From assembly GCA_033063855.1 (NCBI GenBank), contig CP093829.1:21049537-21113536 (forward strand): a stretch of 64,000 nucleotides of DNA. Reading direction: 5' to 3'. This document shows, in pieces, positions 50,701 to 60,197 of the stretch (position 1 is the first letter of the stretch; each line of letters starts with the position of its first letter). The stretch comes from Smittia aterrima. Lineage: Eukaryota; Arthropoda; Insecta; Diptera; Chironomidae. Position numbers and translations under genes: made by a program. The notes beneath the pieces are model-generated. The model made no database searches, was not told where the DNA came from, and was given only the letters and a program-made list of their open reading frames with translations.

Positions 50701-52329
50701 GACAGAAATAAAATTATTTTCGGAATCAGACTTTTCCTGTCCGATTCTGATTCTTCTATGAAAGTTTTACGAAATGGGGTGCGAAAAAGGATAAGCAGAG
50801 GAAGAAGTAAAGCATAATAATAAATTTCCCGCTGAAACTCTCATAAACCAGAATTTACGACAACAGAAGGCACACGTACGTCCGACTGAACCGATAAAAC
50901 TTAAAGCGATTCGACTTTGCCGACTTAATCCCTGAGCCAGCAAAAACTGACCCGTAACAAATTCCTGCTCACTCGTTTGTCACAAATTAATTCTCATAAA
51001 ACTCGATTTGTTTTAATGACACAAAGTTGTTAGAAACCTTCGGCGGACGAGTCGGGATCTGTGTCGTAGAAAAAAGTTTCAATTTAGCTTCTTCTAATTA
51101 ATTCTAAATCCGCTAAGCGAAATTAAACTTATATACTTGTAAATATGTAAATAAGTTTAATGAAATATCGCGTGAAAACAAAGTTGTTTATTGCCGCTTC
51201 CTTTTCGTGAAAGTTATTTCCATAGAACATGTAACGTTCTTGACTCTTGAAAGGCAAGAACTTAATAGCAACTTTTTAAGCAGCTTTATTAGAAGAGAGA
51301 ATTGTTTGAAATATTTATGATCAAAGCCAATAAAATCAATTTCCATTTGAATTAATTTATTTTTTCTTAATAAAGTTTAGCTTTGTCGAGAGAGAGCTTT
51401 CGATATATTTCTCTCTGCCGTCTCAATGACAATCTTATCTTAATCGAAAGCGGATATGAAACATCGTCCGCTCATGTGTTAAAGGAGATGTATAGAGGCG
51501 AATCCAAATGTCGAAATGGATTTCATTTCTCATTTCCTTTGCCTCAGGATTCGCCTCGTAAAAAAGGGAAAAATAAAACAAATTCGTTGAAGGAAAAGCC
51601 TCATAATTGTTGTAGGATTTTCTCGTGTGTTCGTCTTGAAATAAAACTCACATCTTTATGTCACAGCATCTGAAAGCTTCAAGTGGGGAATGTGGTTCGT
51701 GTGATACCTGAGATCATGATATGAATGCAACAAAAAGGCTTCAAGCGACACGTTTCGAAACTTTTAAGGTTGACAAAGAGCCTACGTGAATATTAAGCAT
51801 TTAAAGCTTTAAATTCTATTGAGTGACGAATGCATAAATTTGCATTTGCTTTCGCTGAGCTCTTAAAACTCGGAATAAGCAAAAGCGAATGTACGACATG
51901 TGCTTCATCCTCTCTAACATATAAGCTCTTATAGTCTTCTTCAACGAGTCAGCATTTTTCTATCCCCATTCTATTCTCGACAGCATCCGCGTCTCATAAA
52001 GTATTTTTTAGTTTCGTTACGACATCGTAAATATTTGGAAACCATCCCACAAGCTTAGCACACGATGTCACTTTCGAAAGGAGTTTATGAACGGTTTCAA
52101 GAATAAACATTTTTACTTATGAGCTCGTCAATTTGTTGAAGTAATTTACGTTAAAGTCTCGGGTAAATTTTGATCTTATGCTTTCAGTGTACGCAATTTA
52201 GCATCAAGCCGAGAGCTTCATAATTGAAGTCTCTTCTGCATTAATTTATTCATTAAAACTTACCTCAAACTGGGAGTCCTTTTTCTTATTTAGCGATGGA
52301 GTGTGACCTGAGCTCTGAACACTATTCAT
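44787..52329 (-). CDS. Catalytically dead dipeptidyl-peptidase-like protein (DPP6/DPP10 type)
   Basis: Fourteen exons: 52329-52264, 49555-49441, 49377-49279, 49114-49020, 48279-48112, 48056-47849, 47491-47446, 47383-47285, 47191-46906, 46644-45593, 45517-45357, 45289-45152, 45081-45014, 44936-44787; about 916 aa. It is a type II membrane protein: cytoplasmic MNSVQSSGHTPSLN, then KRNWRGICIALLVISAVLS as signal anchor, a beta-propeller with many sequons, and an alpha/beta-hydrolase domain. The nucleophile motif reads YGWGYGAY where active DPP4 has GWSYGG, so the catalytic Ser is Gly. The Asp (GTADTLVHQQ) and His (TDEDHEL) regions remain. In vertebrates such proteins are Kv4 channel auxiliary subunits, so a neuronal role is inferred. 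An in-frame stop lies upstream of the chosen ATG. Confidence 0.88.
49820..50179. mobile_element. hAT-type miniature transposable element (MITE)
   Basis: A 360-bp element with 17-bp perfect terminal inverted repeats, CAGGGGATGGAATCGAA at the left and its reverse complement at the right end. It is flanked by an 8-bp direct duplication GTAAAAAC (49812-49819 and 50180-50187). An 8-bp target duplication plus CAG-G-starting termini is the hallmark of the hAT superfamily. It encodes no transposase; the interior is a tandem array of a 41-bp unit. The perfect duplications suggest a fairly recent insertion. It sits in intron 1 of the DPP-like gene. Confidence 0.85.
49882..50150 (+). repeat. 41-bp tandem repeat array inside the hAT element
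   Basis: Seven units start at about 49882, 49924, 49965, 50000, 50041, 50082 and 50123 (spacing 35-42). Each unit is built of 6-bp sub-repeats AATCGG / AATCAG / AATCGA and then AATGGAG-AATTTTCAAG or close variants. Unit 3 is short by one 6-mer. The left part (49837-49881) holds more degenerate copies. The long open frames over this stretch come from the repeat and are not genes. Confidence 0.9.
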
Positions 52330-54105
52330 CTCAGGAGATAAACTATCCTTTCGTCGTTTGACTTCTTCTCTTCTCAAGATGTCGTGCAGAACTTTGTAAC
52401 AACGAACTTTATCAACGAGTCTTTATTATTGGCGATAAATCCACTTGGGCATTCTCTAGCGTATCAATCTTTTCACCGAATGTGTCTTCTCTTCTAATTG
52501 CTTATCTTTAATTTGGTTTCGTATTTCACTTCTCTAAGAACAGTCTCTAAGGAGTCAGAGCCTCACTTTATCATCTCATGGCAACCGCAAACTGACAAAC
52601 TCAACTACATCATGAAAATAAAAGTTTAGAGCTTTTTTTAAGTGAGTTGTCCGTTCAGCGTTTTATTTTATGATAAATTAAAAGGGATTTGCAGAGTAAT
52701 TATTTTTAAACATTTCATCGACGAAAGCAGCTGGATAAAGATAAAAATTGTTCAACTGATTAGGGTACGCGAATGCTGAAAATACCCAACAGTGAGACGA
52801 GGGCAGTGAAGAAAAAGATATGCTAATAGCGAAGCTGAGAAGAGAAACATTCCTTTTCATTAATAATGATGTTCTTTTCGATTTGATAAGGCTTCGGATG
52901 TTGTCAAACATATCACGACGCAAAAAAAGACGAAGCAAAGTTCCCTCGATTTACAAATTTACGATTCTGTTTTAGTGTTTATTCTTCGGTAGATGATGAA
53001 GCTAGCGAGCGGCTGGGGAAGAGTTTCAGCTTAATATATTTTCCTTTCTTTCCTCGTTGCTTTCATCGATGAGCGTTTTTTTGTTATTATAAAGTTGAAA
53101 CTTTTAAAAAGAGATTTAAACAAAAATTTGCATGAAATTCTCGTAGTCACGAACTCTTGAGCTTTCGGAAAGACTCTAAGACTACGTCACAATGAGACAG
53201 ATGGAAAATAATTTCTGGGCTTTTCTATTGTCACACTTTCACTTATTTTCATCTCAAAAGTCTTCTCAATAATTATTTCACTTGTTACCGAATATTTGCG
53301 AAAATGAGATTGTTGAACGATAGAGAAGAGATTGAAGAACAAAATTTAGGATTGGTCGCGTTCACTGTCATGGAAGTTCGTTTATGTGAACTGGATTGAA
53401 AATTTCCTTCACTTCCGCGAAAAACTTTTTTCTTATCGAATCTTAATCGCAATCACGACGACGAACTAATAGATTCACCTTCTCAAGGCTAAGACTTTTC
53501 TTGCAAACTGTTGTTAAGAGTGAAAAATAAGCTTTTGTTTGTCCTTCAGAGGGGGCCGAGAGATAAAAACAAACACGTCTTGACGCCACGAAGGATCTGT
53601 TATCAATGCGGAGCGAGAATTTTTCCTTTCGCGAATTTCTCAAGTGGGAATGAGAACTTCTCATGGTACATGCGTAGAACGACAATGCAGTTACATGTTG
53701 AAACAGAGGAGGACTTTTGTTATTGTTTTCTCGTGGTCTCGACTTGATGGCATCCCTGACTTGCATTTTAATTCAAAATTATTCAGAATAATTTATAATA
53801 AAATGAATTTTAAAAAACAATCCTTCGAGTCTGGGAAGACAAGCATGAGTGGCAGTTTCCCCTTTCACTCAACTTGTTGATATATTCAGACGTCTAATAG
53901 CTAATGAGTTGGAAGGATTCGCATTCTCGATCATCAATCAATTTAAGGTCAAGTCAATTGTTTGGATTTTCATCGTTTAATGGGATTTTTATTAAGCTTC
54001 AATCAATAAATTTCCACAACGAACAGATTTTTTGAATCGTTGAATGTAACTCGAAATATTACTTTTACTATCCGGAAAGGGCTTCATTGAAGTTGACAGC
54101 AGGAT
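52330..54105. other. intergenic spacer
   Basis: Holds the DPP-like upstream region and the COX6A 3' UTR; TTTATT at 53988-53993 reads AATAAA on the minus strand, about 115 nt after the COX6A stop. One small minus-strand ORF is listed separately. Other frames (53443-53880) show no domains. Confidence 0.5.
52678..52860 (-). CDS. candidate small secreted peptide (60 aa)
   Basis: ATG-started minus-strand frame of 61 codons. The N-terminus, MKRNVSLLSFAISISFSS, resembles a signal peptide; the remainder is rich in aromatic residues and Asn (FAYPNQLNNFYLYPAAFV). AATAAA follows almost directly after the stop on the same strand, and AATATATTAA lies about 180 bp before the ATG. I recognise no family. 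The frame is open a little further upstream (ATG at 52911), which would bury the signal. It may be chance. Confidence 0.25.
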   Translation of the reverse strand: MKRNVSLLSFAISISFSSLPSSHCWVFSAFAYPNQLNNFYLYPAAFVDEMFKNNYSANPF

Positions 54106-54721
54106 TTAGTGGTGGTCATCCTCATAGCCATCGGGCAAAGCGTTAACATGTGGGTTCTAAAAGGTCAGAAGAATTAGAAAACGCAAAATGAAGTTTAGAA
54201 GAATCTCTTACGTGGAAAAGGCTCTTGGTTCCATCTCCCCATGGGAATCTCTTGTTTCTGACGCGCAAGTATTCGTATTTAACGAACTCTGGACGGTGAA
54301 CTGTCATCTTCTGGTGTTCCAAGTAGGTGTTCAACATGCACAAGCCAACAGCGGGCATGGCAACGAAGAATGTCAAGCGTTTCCAGATTTTGTAGCCACC
54401 AGCTAAAAAGAAAAGTTTATTAGTTTCGTTGTTCGATGCTGCGGACGTGATTTTTTTCACGAGAGAACTCTTTGTGTCTGAACAAGAGAAAAATGCATTG
54501 TTTGCACTCTTACATTGTCTCAAACAGTTTAGATATTAGCATAATTCTGTTTTTCAACATAAATATAAATTCTAAACCAGGAAAAATCGAAATTATGCAA
54601 TCGACGATTCTTTTAAACTTTTTCGCTACTTACATTCGTGTCCAGCGGTGGCTGATGGGCCTTTAACGGCCATGTTCTGTGCAGCGGTTGTGATACCGCG
54701 TTTAGCGATTTGCGATGCCAT
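54106..54721 (-). CDS. levy: Cytochrome c oxidase subunit 6A, mitochondrial
   Basis: Three exons: 54721-54634, 54402-54212, 54156-54106; 109 aa. The presequence is MASQIAKRGITTAAQNMAV, rich in Ala, Arg and Lys. The mature part has WKRLTFFVAMPAVGLCMLN as its single transmembrane helix, then the family block RPEFVKYEYLRVRNKRFPWG and DGTKSLFHNPHVNALPDGYE. This nuclear-encoded subunit sits in the inner membrane on complex IV and modulates its activity. The name follows the Drosophila orthologue levy. Length and motifs are complete. It is divergent from the first ABHD gene, with a 450-bp spacer. Confidence 0.95.
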
Positions 54722-55170
54722 TGCGAGCGAAATTTGAATCGACTTTTCTGCGACTGAAAAAAAATCAATTTTCGATTTACTTGAAGGGGCGAAACTATCA
54801 AAGGAAACGAAACTAAAATTCTAGCGGGAAATTTAAAATGTTTGCATTTAACTCTAGTTTACCAAAGATTTCTTTCTTAAATTAACTTTAATTCTGAATT
54901 TATTTTATCGTAAGTTTCTTTACAATTAAACTTTCCTTGACATCAAAATAACAAAACTTCCACCAGATCAAGTTTGCATCATCCATTTGTTCTGCAAATC
55001 GCTGATACCACGGACATTCTCCAAATCTCTCATTGATAAGAAGCGATAACTCATATCACAAACTCGTTAATAGAAGTTATCAAAAAAACAGTTCTCATTT
55101 CCACGCTAGTTTTAAGGTGGAGTGACTGAAATAATTTCCTTCTCCGCGGAAGAAAAAATTACATCAAAAA
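54722..55170. promoter_or_regulatory. upstream region shared by COX6A and ABHD copy A
   Basis: A 449-bp spacer between divergent ATGs, so it contains both 5' UTRs and probably both promoters. No clear TATA box or motif was assigned. Confidence 0.4.
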
Positions 55171-56638
55171 ATGGTGAACGGGACGAGTCTTCTCGAAAGG
55201 AGTGAACAGGAGAAAAGGTGAAACTAAAGGAAACTTAAAAATATAAAGTGTTAAAAAAAGATTGATTATCGAAGCTAAAAATAATCACGTTCGACTTCTA
55301 AGTATGGCATGATGGGCAACTCACGAGCCCACTTCACATTCGCGTAATATTATTGGTTTCGCTAATCAACGATTTACAGCTGATACCGGCGATAGCCTTG
55401 TGACGATGATTCATTTTGTAAAAGATTGTCATACTTTGCGCATTTTCTTTCTTGAACAGCGACAGATTCTTTTTGACGTATTTGCGATGGAATTCCCATT
55501 CTCCTGCAATGCTTCACGATGCTGAATCCAAAATATTTGCCAGTGAGTGATATAAAAAAGTTTAATCTCCGGCTGAGTTACTAAACAAAAGAATTTAGAG
55601 ATAAAGGCTCCTTTCAAGCGTTATCATGTAAAACTGGGTCGATGCGTAGGTGAAGATGATCAGATTTGGACATTTTCGATGAACACTGAAAGTTCAAACA
55701 CTCCGATTGTGATGTTGCATGGCTTTGGTGCTGGTTGCGCTTTTTTCGCAATGAATCTGGAAGAACTTTCCGCTGATCATCCAGTTTATGCAATTGACAC
55801 TTTGGGTGAGTTAGCATCAAAGTTTTTGTGAATAAATCTTAATTTTCAATGAATCAGGATTCGCGAGAAGTTCTCGTCCTGCATTTTCACACGACGCGGA
55901 GACAATTGAACAACAGTTCGTCGATTCGATAGAGCAATGGCGAAAAGTGATGAGAATCGAGAAAATGGTTTTACTTGGGCACAGCTTCGGAGGATTTCTC
56001 GCGAGCTCGTATGCTTTGAAATATCCTCAACACTTAGAACATTTAGTTCTCGTTGACTCTTGGGGAATAGACCCAGCACCAGATCTACAAGACTTTCCTC
56101 TATGGAAGCTAACCGTCGCTTATTCTGTTAGACTAATGGTCGGTCCATTTTCAATGATCAGAGCTTTTGGGCCGTTCGGTGAATGGTTGATAAAGAATGT
56201 TCGTCCCGACTTGTTGCAGAAATATCGATCGATCGTTGAACCAGATACTTTTTCGCAATACATTTATCACTCTAATAACAACAGTAATCCATCAGGAGAA
56301 GCAGCTTTTCACAGGTTGGGACAATAACTTTTAAATTTACAATCAAATTCAATTTGATTTCTTACAGAATGACAGTCGTTGGTCCTTGGCCTTTGCATCC
56401 AATTGGCGAGAGAATGAAGAAGAGTTTAGACGAAACAATTCCGATAACTTTCATGTACGGAGCAAACACTTGGGTCAATCAAATCTACGCGAAAATAATC
56501 AAAGAACAACGAAAAAACTCTTACACAAACATTGTAATTGTGGAAAACGCAGGTCATCACATTTACACTGATAACGCAAACGAGTTTAACAAGATTGTCT
56601 TAGATACTTGTAAAATTTTACGATCAAACAAAGATTAA
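55171..56638 (+). CDS. ABHD4/ABHD5-like alpha/beta hydrolase, copy A
   Basis: Five exons: 55171-55217, 55466-55542, 55599-55805, 55858-56314, 56368-56638; 352 aa. Family landmarks: DDQIWTFSMNT, the oxyanion segment HGFGAGCAFF, the nucleophile elbow GHSFGGF, DSWGIDPAPDL, and AGHHIYTD, giving the family's H-x4-D. The elbow has Ser, as in ABHD4, not the Asn of ABHD5/CGI-58. Where relatives have the triad Asp (WID in copies C and D) this copy has WVN, so the charge relay looks broken. Relatives act on lysophospholipids or activate triglyceride lipase on lipid droplets. Two introns (55806-55857, 56315-56367) are absent from the other copies. AATAAA lies 4 nt after the stop. Confidence 0.85.
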
Positions 56639-56954
56639 AATAATAAAAAGTTTTATGACAATTTTTCATATTAAAATGCGAAAGTTTTGTTAAGTTTCTT
56701 TAACTCAATTGTTCGCTCTCAAAGCGAATATTCGTTATTCAATTCAAAAAGCTCTCTTGACTCGAAAATGTGTCTGAGATATTTATCAGCTGAGAAAATT
56801 GTCAATCGGTTATTTTTCACTACACACAAAAAATATTTTTCTCAGGGAACGTTTAAGTCGTAATCATTTAATTGAGTTCCAGCAAAGTTGCCGATTCATT
56901 TTAAAGGAAAATTTTTTGTAGTTAAAGTTCTTTGGGCAAATTTAAATCGAAATA
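56639..56954. other. spacer between ABHD copies A and B
   Basis: A/T-rich; holds the 3' UTR of copy A and the upstream region of copy B. Nothing else seen. Confidence 0.5.
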
Positions 56955-58155
56955 ATGGTGAACGAAACTGCAATTGTGAAAACTAATCAAGTTAATAGGT
57001 AAATCAACTTAACGATCAAAGGATTAATCATCAGAATGAAATTTTGAAAATTTTCATGAAATACTTGACCTTGTAAATCATTTTTAATCGACAGTTGCGT
57101 GTTCTCTTCTTATTTGCAATGGAACAACCACTCACCGGACTTGCTTGATAAATCAGAGACCACAATTTTATCTCGTAAGTAATTGTTTCCTAATTTGGTT
57201 CATAGAAATCATTTAATCTTTTGTAGACGTTAAAAAGCCTTTTGAAAGGTTCTTTGTACCTCTGGGAGCTTGTGTCGGCGCCGATGATCAAATATGGACT
57301 TTGTCGATGAACACAGAAAGCAAGAACACTCCGATTGTGATGTTGCACGGCTTTGGAGCCGGCATTGCCTTTTGGGTAATGAATTTAGAAGAGATTTCGG
57401 AGAATCGACCACTCTTCGCAATCGATCTTCCTGGTTTCGGGAAAAGCTCACGTTCAAACTTCTCAAAAAAATCGGAAGAGATTGAAGAACAATTTATTAA
57501 ATCAATCGATCGATGGAGAGAGCTAATGAACATCGAAAAAATGATTTTGCTTGGTCATAGTTTCGGTGGATATCTCTCGAGTTTATATGCTTTGAAGCAT
57601 CCACAGAGAATCGAGCATTTGATCCTTGCCGATCCATGGGGATTCACAGAAAAGCCCGATCTCAGTAATGTTGCTTTGTGGAAACGCTCTCTCATTCATC
57701 TCTTCAAAAATATGAGACCACTTGCAGTCATAAGAGCTGCTGGTCCGTACGGAGAATGGCTCGTGAGAAGAACTCGCACGGACATTCTCAGAAAATACGA
57801 AAGTGTCGTTGAAGATCAAAATGTAATTGCTCAATACATTCATCAATGCAACAGCAATCGCAAGTCGACAGGAGAAGAAGCTTTCAAAAACTTATTGGAA
57901 GGTGGCCCTTGGGCAAAGAATCCAATTGGAGAAAAGTTGAAGGATGGATTGCAAGACAACATTCCGCTCACATTCCTCTACGGAGCGATCTCCTGGATGA
58001 ACAACACTTACGGACCAATTATTCAAGAATCAAGAACAAAGAGTTACACTCACATTGAGAACATTGAATTTGCTGGCCATCACGTCTACTCTGACAATGC
58101 CTTAGATTTCAATCAGTTCGTCAACGACGCATGCAAAATTTTAAAGTCTCAATGA
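56955..58155 (+). CDS. ABHD4/ABHD5-like alpha/beta hydrolase, copy B
   Basis: Three exons: 56955-56998, 57095-57174, 57227-58155; 350 aa. It shares the short first exon (44 nt) and 80-nt second exon with copy C. Landmarks: DDQIWTLSMNT, HGFGAGIAFW, PGFGKSSRSNF, GHSFGGYLSS, DPWGFTEKPDL, AGHHVYSDN. The nucleophile Ser and the His are present, but the aligned Asp position reads SWMNN, so the Asp is Asn, as in copy A. The intron found after EIENQ in copies C and D is missing here; the coding sequence runs straight through. It is therefore likely that the B lineage lost this intron. A shared Asp-to-Asn change suggests A and B are sister copies or convergent. Function is inferred only at the family level. 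Confidence 0.88.
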
Positions 58156-58462
58156 TTTTTATATAAAAAAAAAGTTTCAGTATTAACGAATGTTATTTGC
58201 ACAATGTGATGATAAAAGTAATTTAAAAATCTAAATCATTTGATCGTTTTGATTGTGAAGTTCGCCGAACGTTTCACTTGCTTCTCGTTCTTGAAGCGGT
58301 TGGAATGAGTTTTGACAAAATCTAAACATTTCCTTCTGAATCGGTTTAATGATTTTTTTCTTCTTCGCGTTCGAGAAGTGAAAATTATTCTTTTGTCAGA
58401 CTTTTGTGTGAGTTCGGAGGTTTTTGGTCAAAGTTACATCTAAAACCTTCGAATCGATTGAA
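58156..58462. other. spacer between ABHD copies B and C
   Basis: About 307 bp, A/T-rich, 3' UTR of B plus upstream region of C. No other feature. Confidence 0.5.
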
Positions 58463-59719
58463 ATGGTGTTGCAAAGTGATGTTAGCGATAAGAATCAAAG
58501 TCAAAGGTAGATCACAAGCTTCTAAAAGCAGAAATAATTCGGCTGACCTTGAACCATAATAAAATCTGATTTGAAAAACTATTCTAGACGCTTGTTCTCA
58601 TCAATTCTGCGATGGAACTTCCACTCAACAAAGGCTCTTGATAAAACCGAAGAGAAGATGCTGTCAGGTGAGTTATCATCCAATTTCAAACGATTCAAAC
58701 AAACTCATGTGATTTTTTTCTTGTAGGCATCAAAACTCCGTTTAATAAGTTCTATGTGGAGTTAGGAAAGTGCGTAGGCGACGATGACAAAATCTGGACG
58801 ATTGCGATGAATACGCGAAGCAAAAATATTCCAATTGTTCTACTTCATGGCTTTGGAGCTGGAGTTGGATTTTGGGTCTTGAATTTAGAGGAATTATCAG
58901 AGAACCGTCCACTTTACGCACTCGATCTGTTAGGATATGGCAAAAGTTCAAGATCAAAGTTTTCAAAGGACGCAGAAGAAATTGAGAATCAGTACATCGT
59001 AAGGTCAACTAAACAATTTTCATCAATAATAATTAATAATTGATTTACAGGAATCCATCGAGAAATGGAGGCAATGCATGAACATCGAAAAAATGATTAT
59101 TCTCGGTCATAGCTTTGGCGGATTTCTATCGACATCTTATGCCATGAAGTATCCGGAACGTGTTGAGCACGTTATTCTCGGCGACCCTTGGGGATTCACT
59201 CCAGCGCCTGATTTAAAGCAATACTCATTGTTCAAGCGATCGATAATTCGCTTATCTGGTGTAATCAGCCCTCTGTGGATCGTGAGAGCTGCGGGACCAT
59301 TAGGTCCAGTAATTTTAAGAAAAGGTCGACCAGACATTGTTGAAAAGTATGAAAATGTTGTTGAAAAACATGACAAGACAATCGCAAAATACGTTTATCA
59401 CTGCAACACGAAAGAAACAACCGGAGAGCTTGCTTTCCGTTATCTTCTTGATGTTGGTGCCTATCCAAAACGTCCAATGGGCGAGAGAATGTTAAAGGAA
59501 CTCAATGACGAGATTCCTGTTACAATTATTTTCGGAACAGAGTCGTGGATCGATAGTTCCTTTGGACCATCAATCAAGAGCGGTCGTTCGATCAATTCTT
59601 ACACGCACATTGAAAATATTGAAAACTCTGGTCATCAATTATTCTCTGACAATGCGAAAGAATTCAATCGAATCGTCCTTGATGCTTGTAAAGTCCTTAA
59701 ATCCCGTGATGAGAATTAG
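58463..59719 (+). CDS. ABHD4/ABHD5-like alpha/beta hydrolase, copy C (complete triad)
   Basis: Four exons: 58463-58506, 58588-58667, 58727-58998, 59051-59719; 354 aa. The second exon reads RWNFHSTKALDKTEEKML, like the family's ...EAEEKML segment, and is followed by DDDKIWTIAMNT. HGFGAGVGFW, LLGYGKSSRSKF, GHSFGGFLST, DPWGFTPAPDL, ESWIDSSFGPS and SGHQLFSDN follow. Ser, Asp and His of the catalytic triad and the oxyanion HGFG are all in place, so this is the copy most likely to be an active hydrolase (lysophospholipase-type, as ABHD4). The intron at 58999-59050 is shared with copy D. The ATG is the first in frame and joins through two short introns. Localisation to ER or lipid droplets is inferred from the family. 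Confidence 0.9.
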
Positions 59720-60197
59720 TAATTAGAATTTTGCCTGAGATGATACTCAAAAAAACACAAAACTCTTTACACTATTTGTTTTAAACATTTTACTTTTTTA
59801 TTTTGTTAAACAGAGACGCTTTAATAAATCCCACATGTTCAACAGAGTCTATTGAGACATTTATTTACATATTTTCCGAAGCACATTTCGTCGTTTTTTT
59901 TTTGAGTCGCCTCGCGCTCGCGAGAGTGAGAGGCGCGCACAGCTAGCGACGAAGAAAAAAAATTTAACGCTGTAGTCACAGTTTATTAGTCGACTTGTTA
60001 AGTAAACGTAAGCGAGTCACGGACGTGAGCAAAAATGTGATGGATTTGATTGTGGTAGAACCTTGATCTTCGAAAAAGTTTAATAAAGTTGAAAAGAAAC
60101 TGCACAAATTTGAATTTGAAATAAACCGTCTTTAGTTGGTGAACGAAAGAGAAAAAGTTTAGCGAGTCTCGCTTCATCGTTACACAATCTTTGTGTA
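59720..60197. other. spacer between ABHD copies C and D
   Basis: Contains the C/G-rich nested palindrome at 59887-59953, unusual in this A/T-rich window. No gene seen. Confidence 0.5.
59887..59953. repeat. nested inverted repeat (possible cruciform/hairpin)
   Basis: Outer arms TTCGTCG (59887-59893) and CGACGAA (59947-59953) enclose inner arms CGCCTC (59908-59913) and GAGGCG (59930-59935), with the palindrome CTCGCGAG between them. A T-run follows the left outer arm and an A-run lies just outside the right arm. It lies about 250 bp before the start of ABHD copy D. It may be a regulatory site, part of a decayed element, or chance. Confidence 0.6.

Larger units (their letters stand above)
49556..52263 (-). 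other. 2.7 kb first intron of the DPP-like gene
   Basis: Long intron between the cytoplasmic exon and the transmembrane exon. It contains the hAT-like element at 49820-50179 and an inverted repeat at 50723-50753 (GAATCAGA, 15-nt loop, TCTGATTC). The rest is A/T-rich with no gene seen. Confidence 0.7.
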
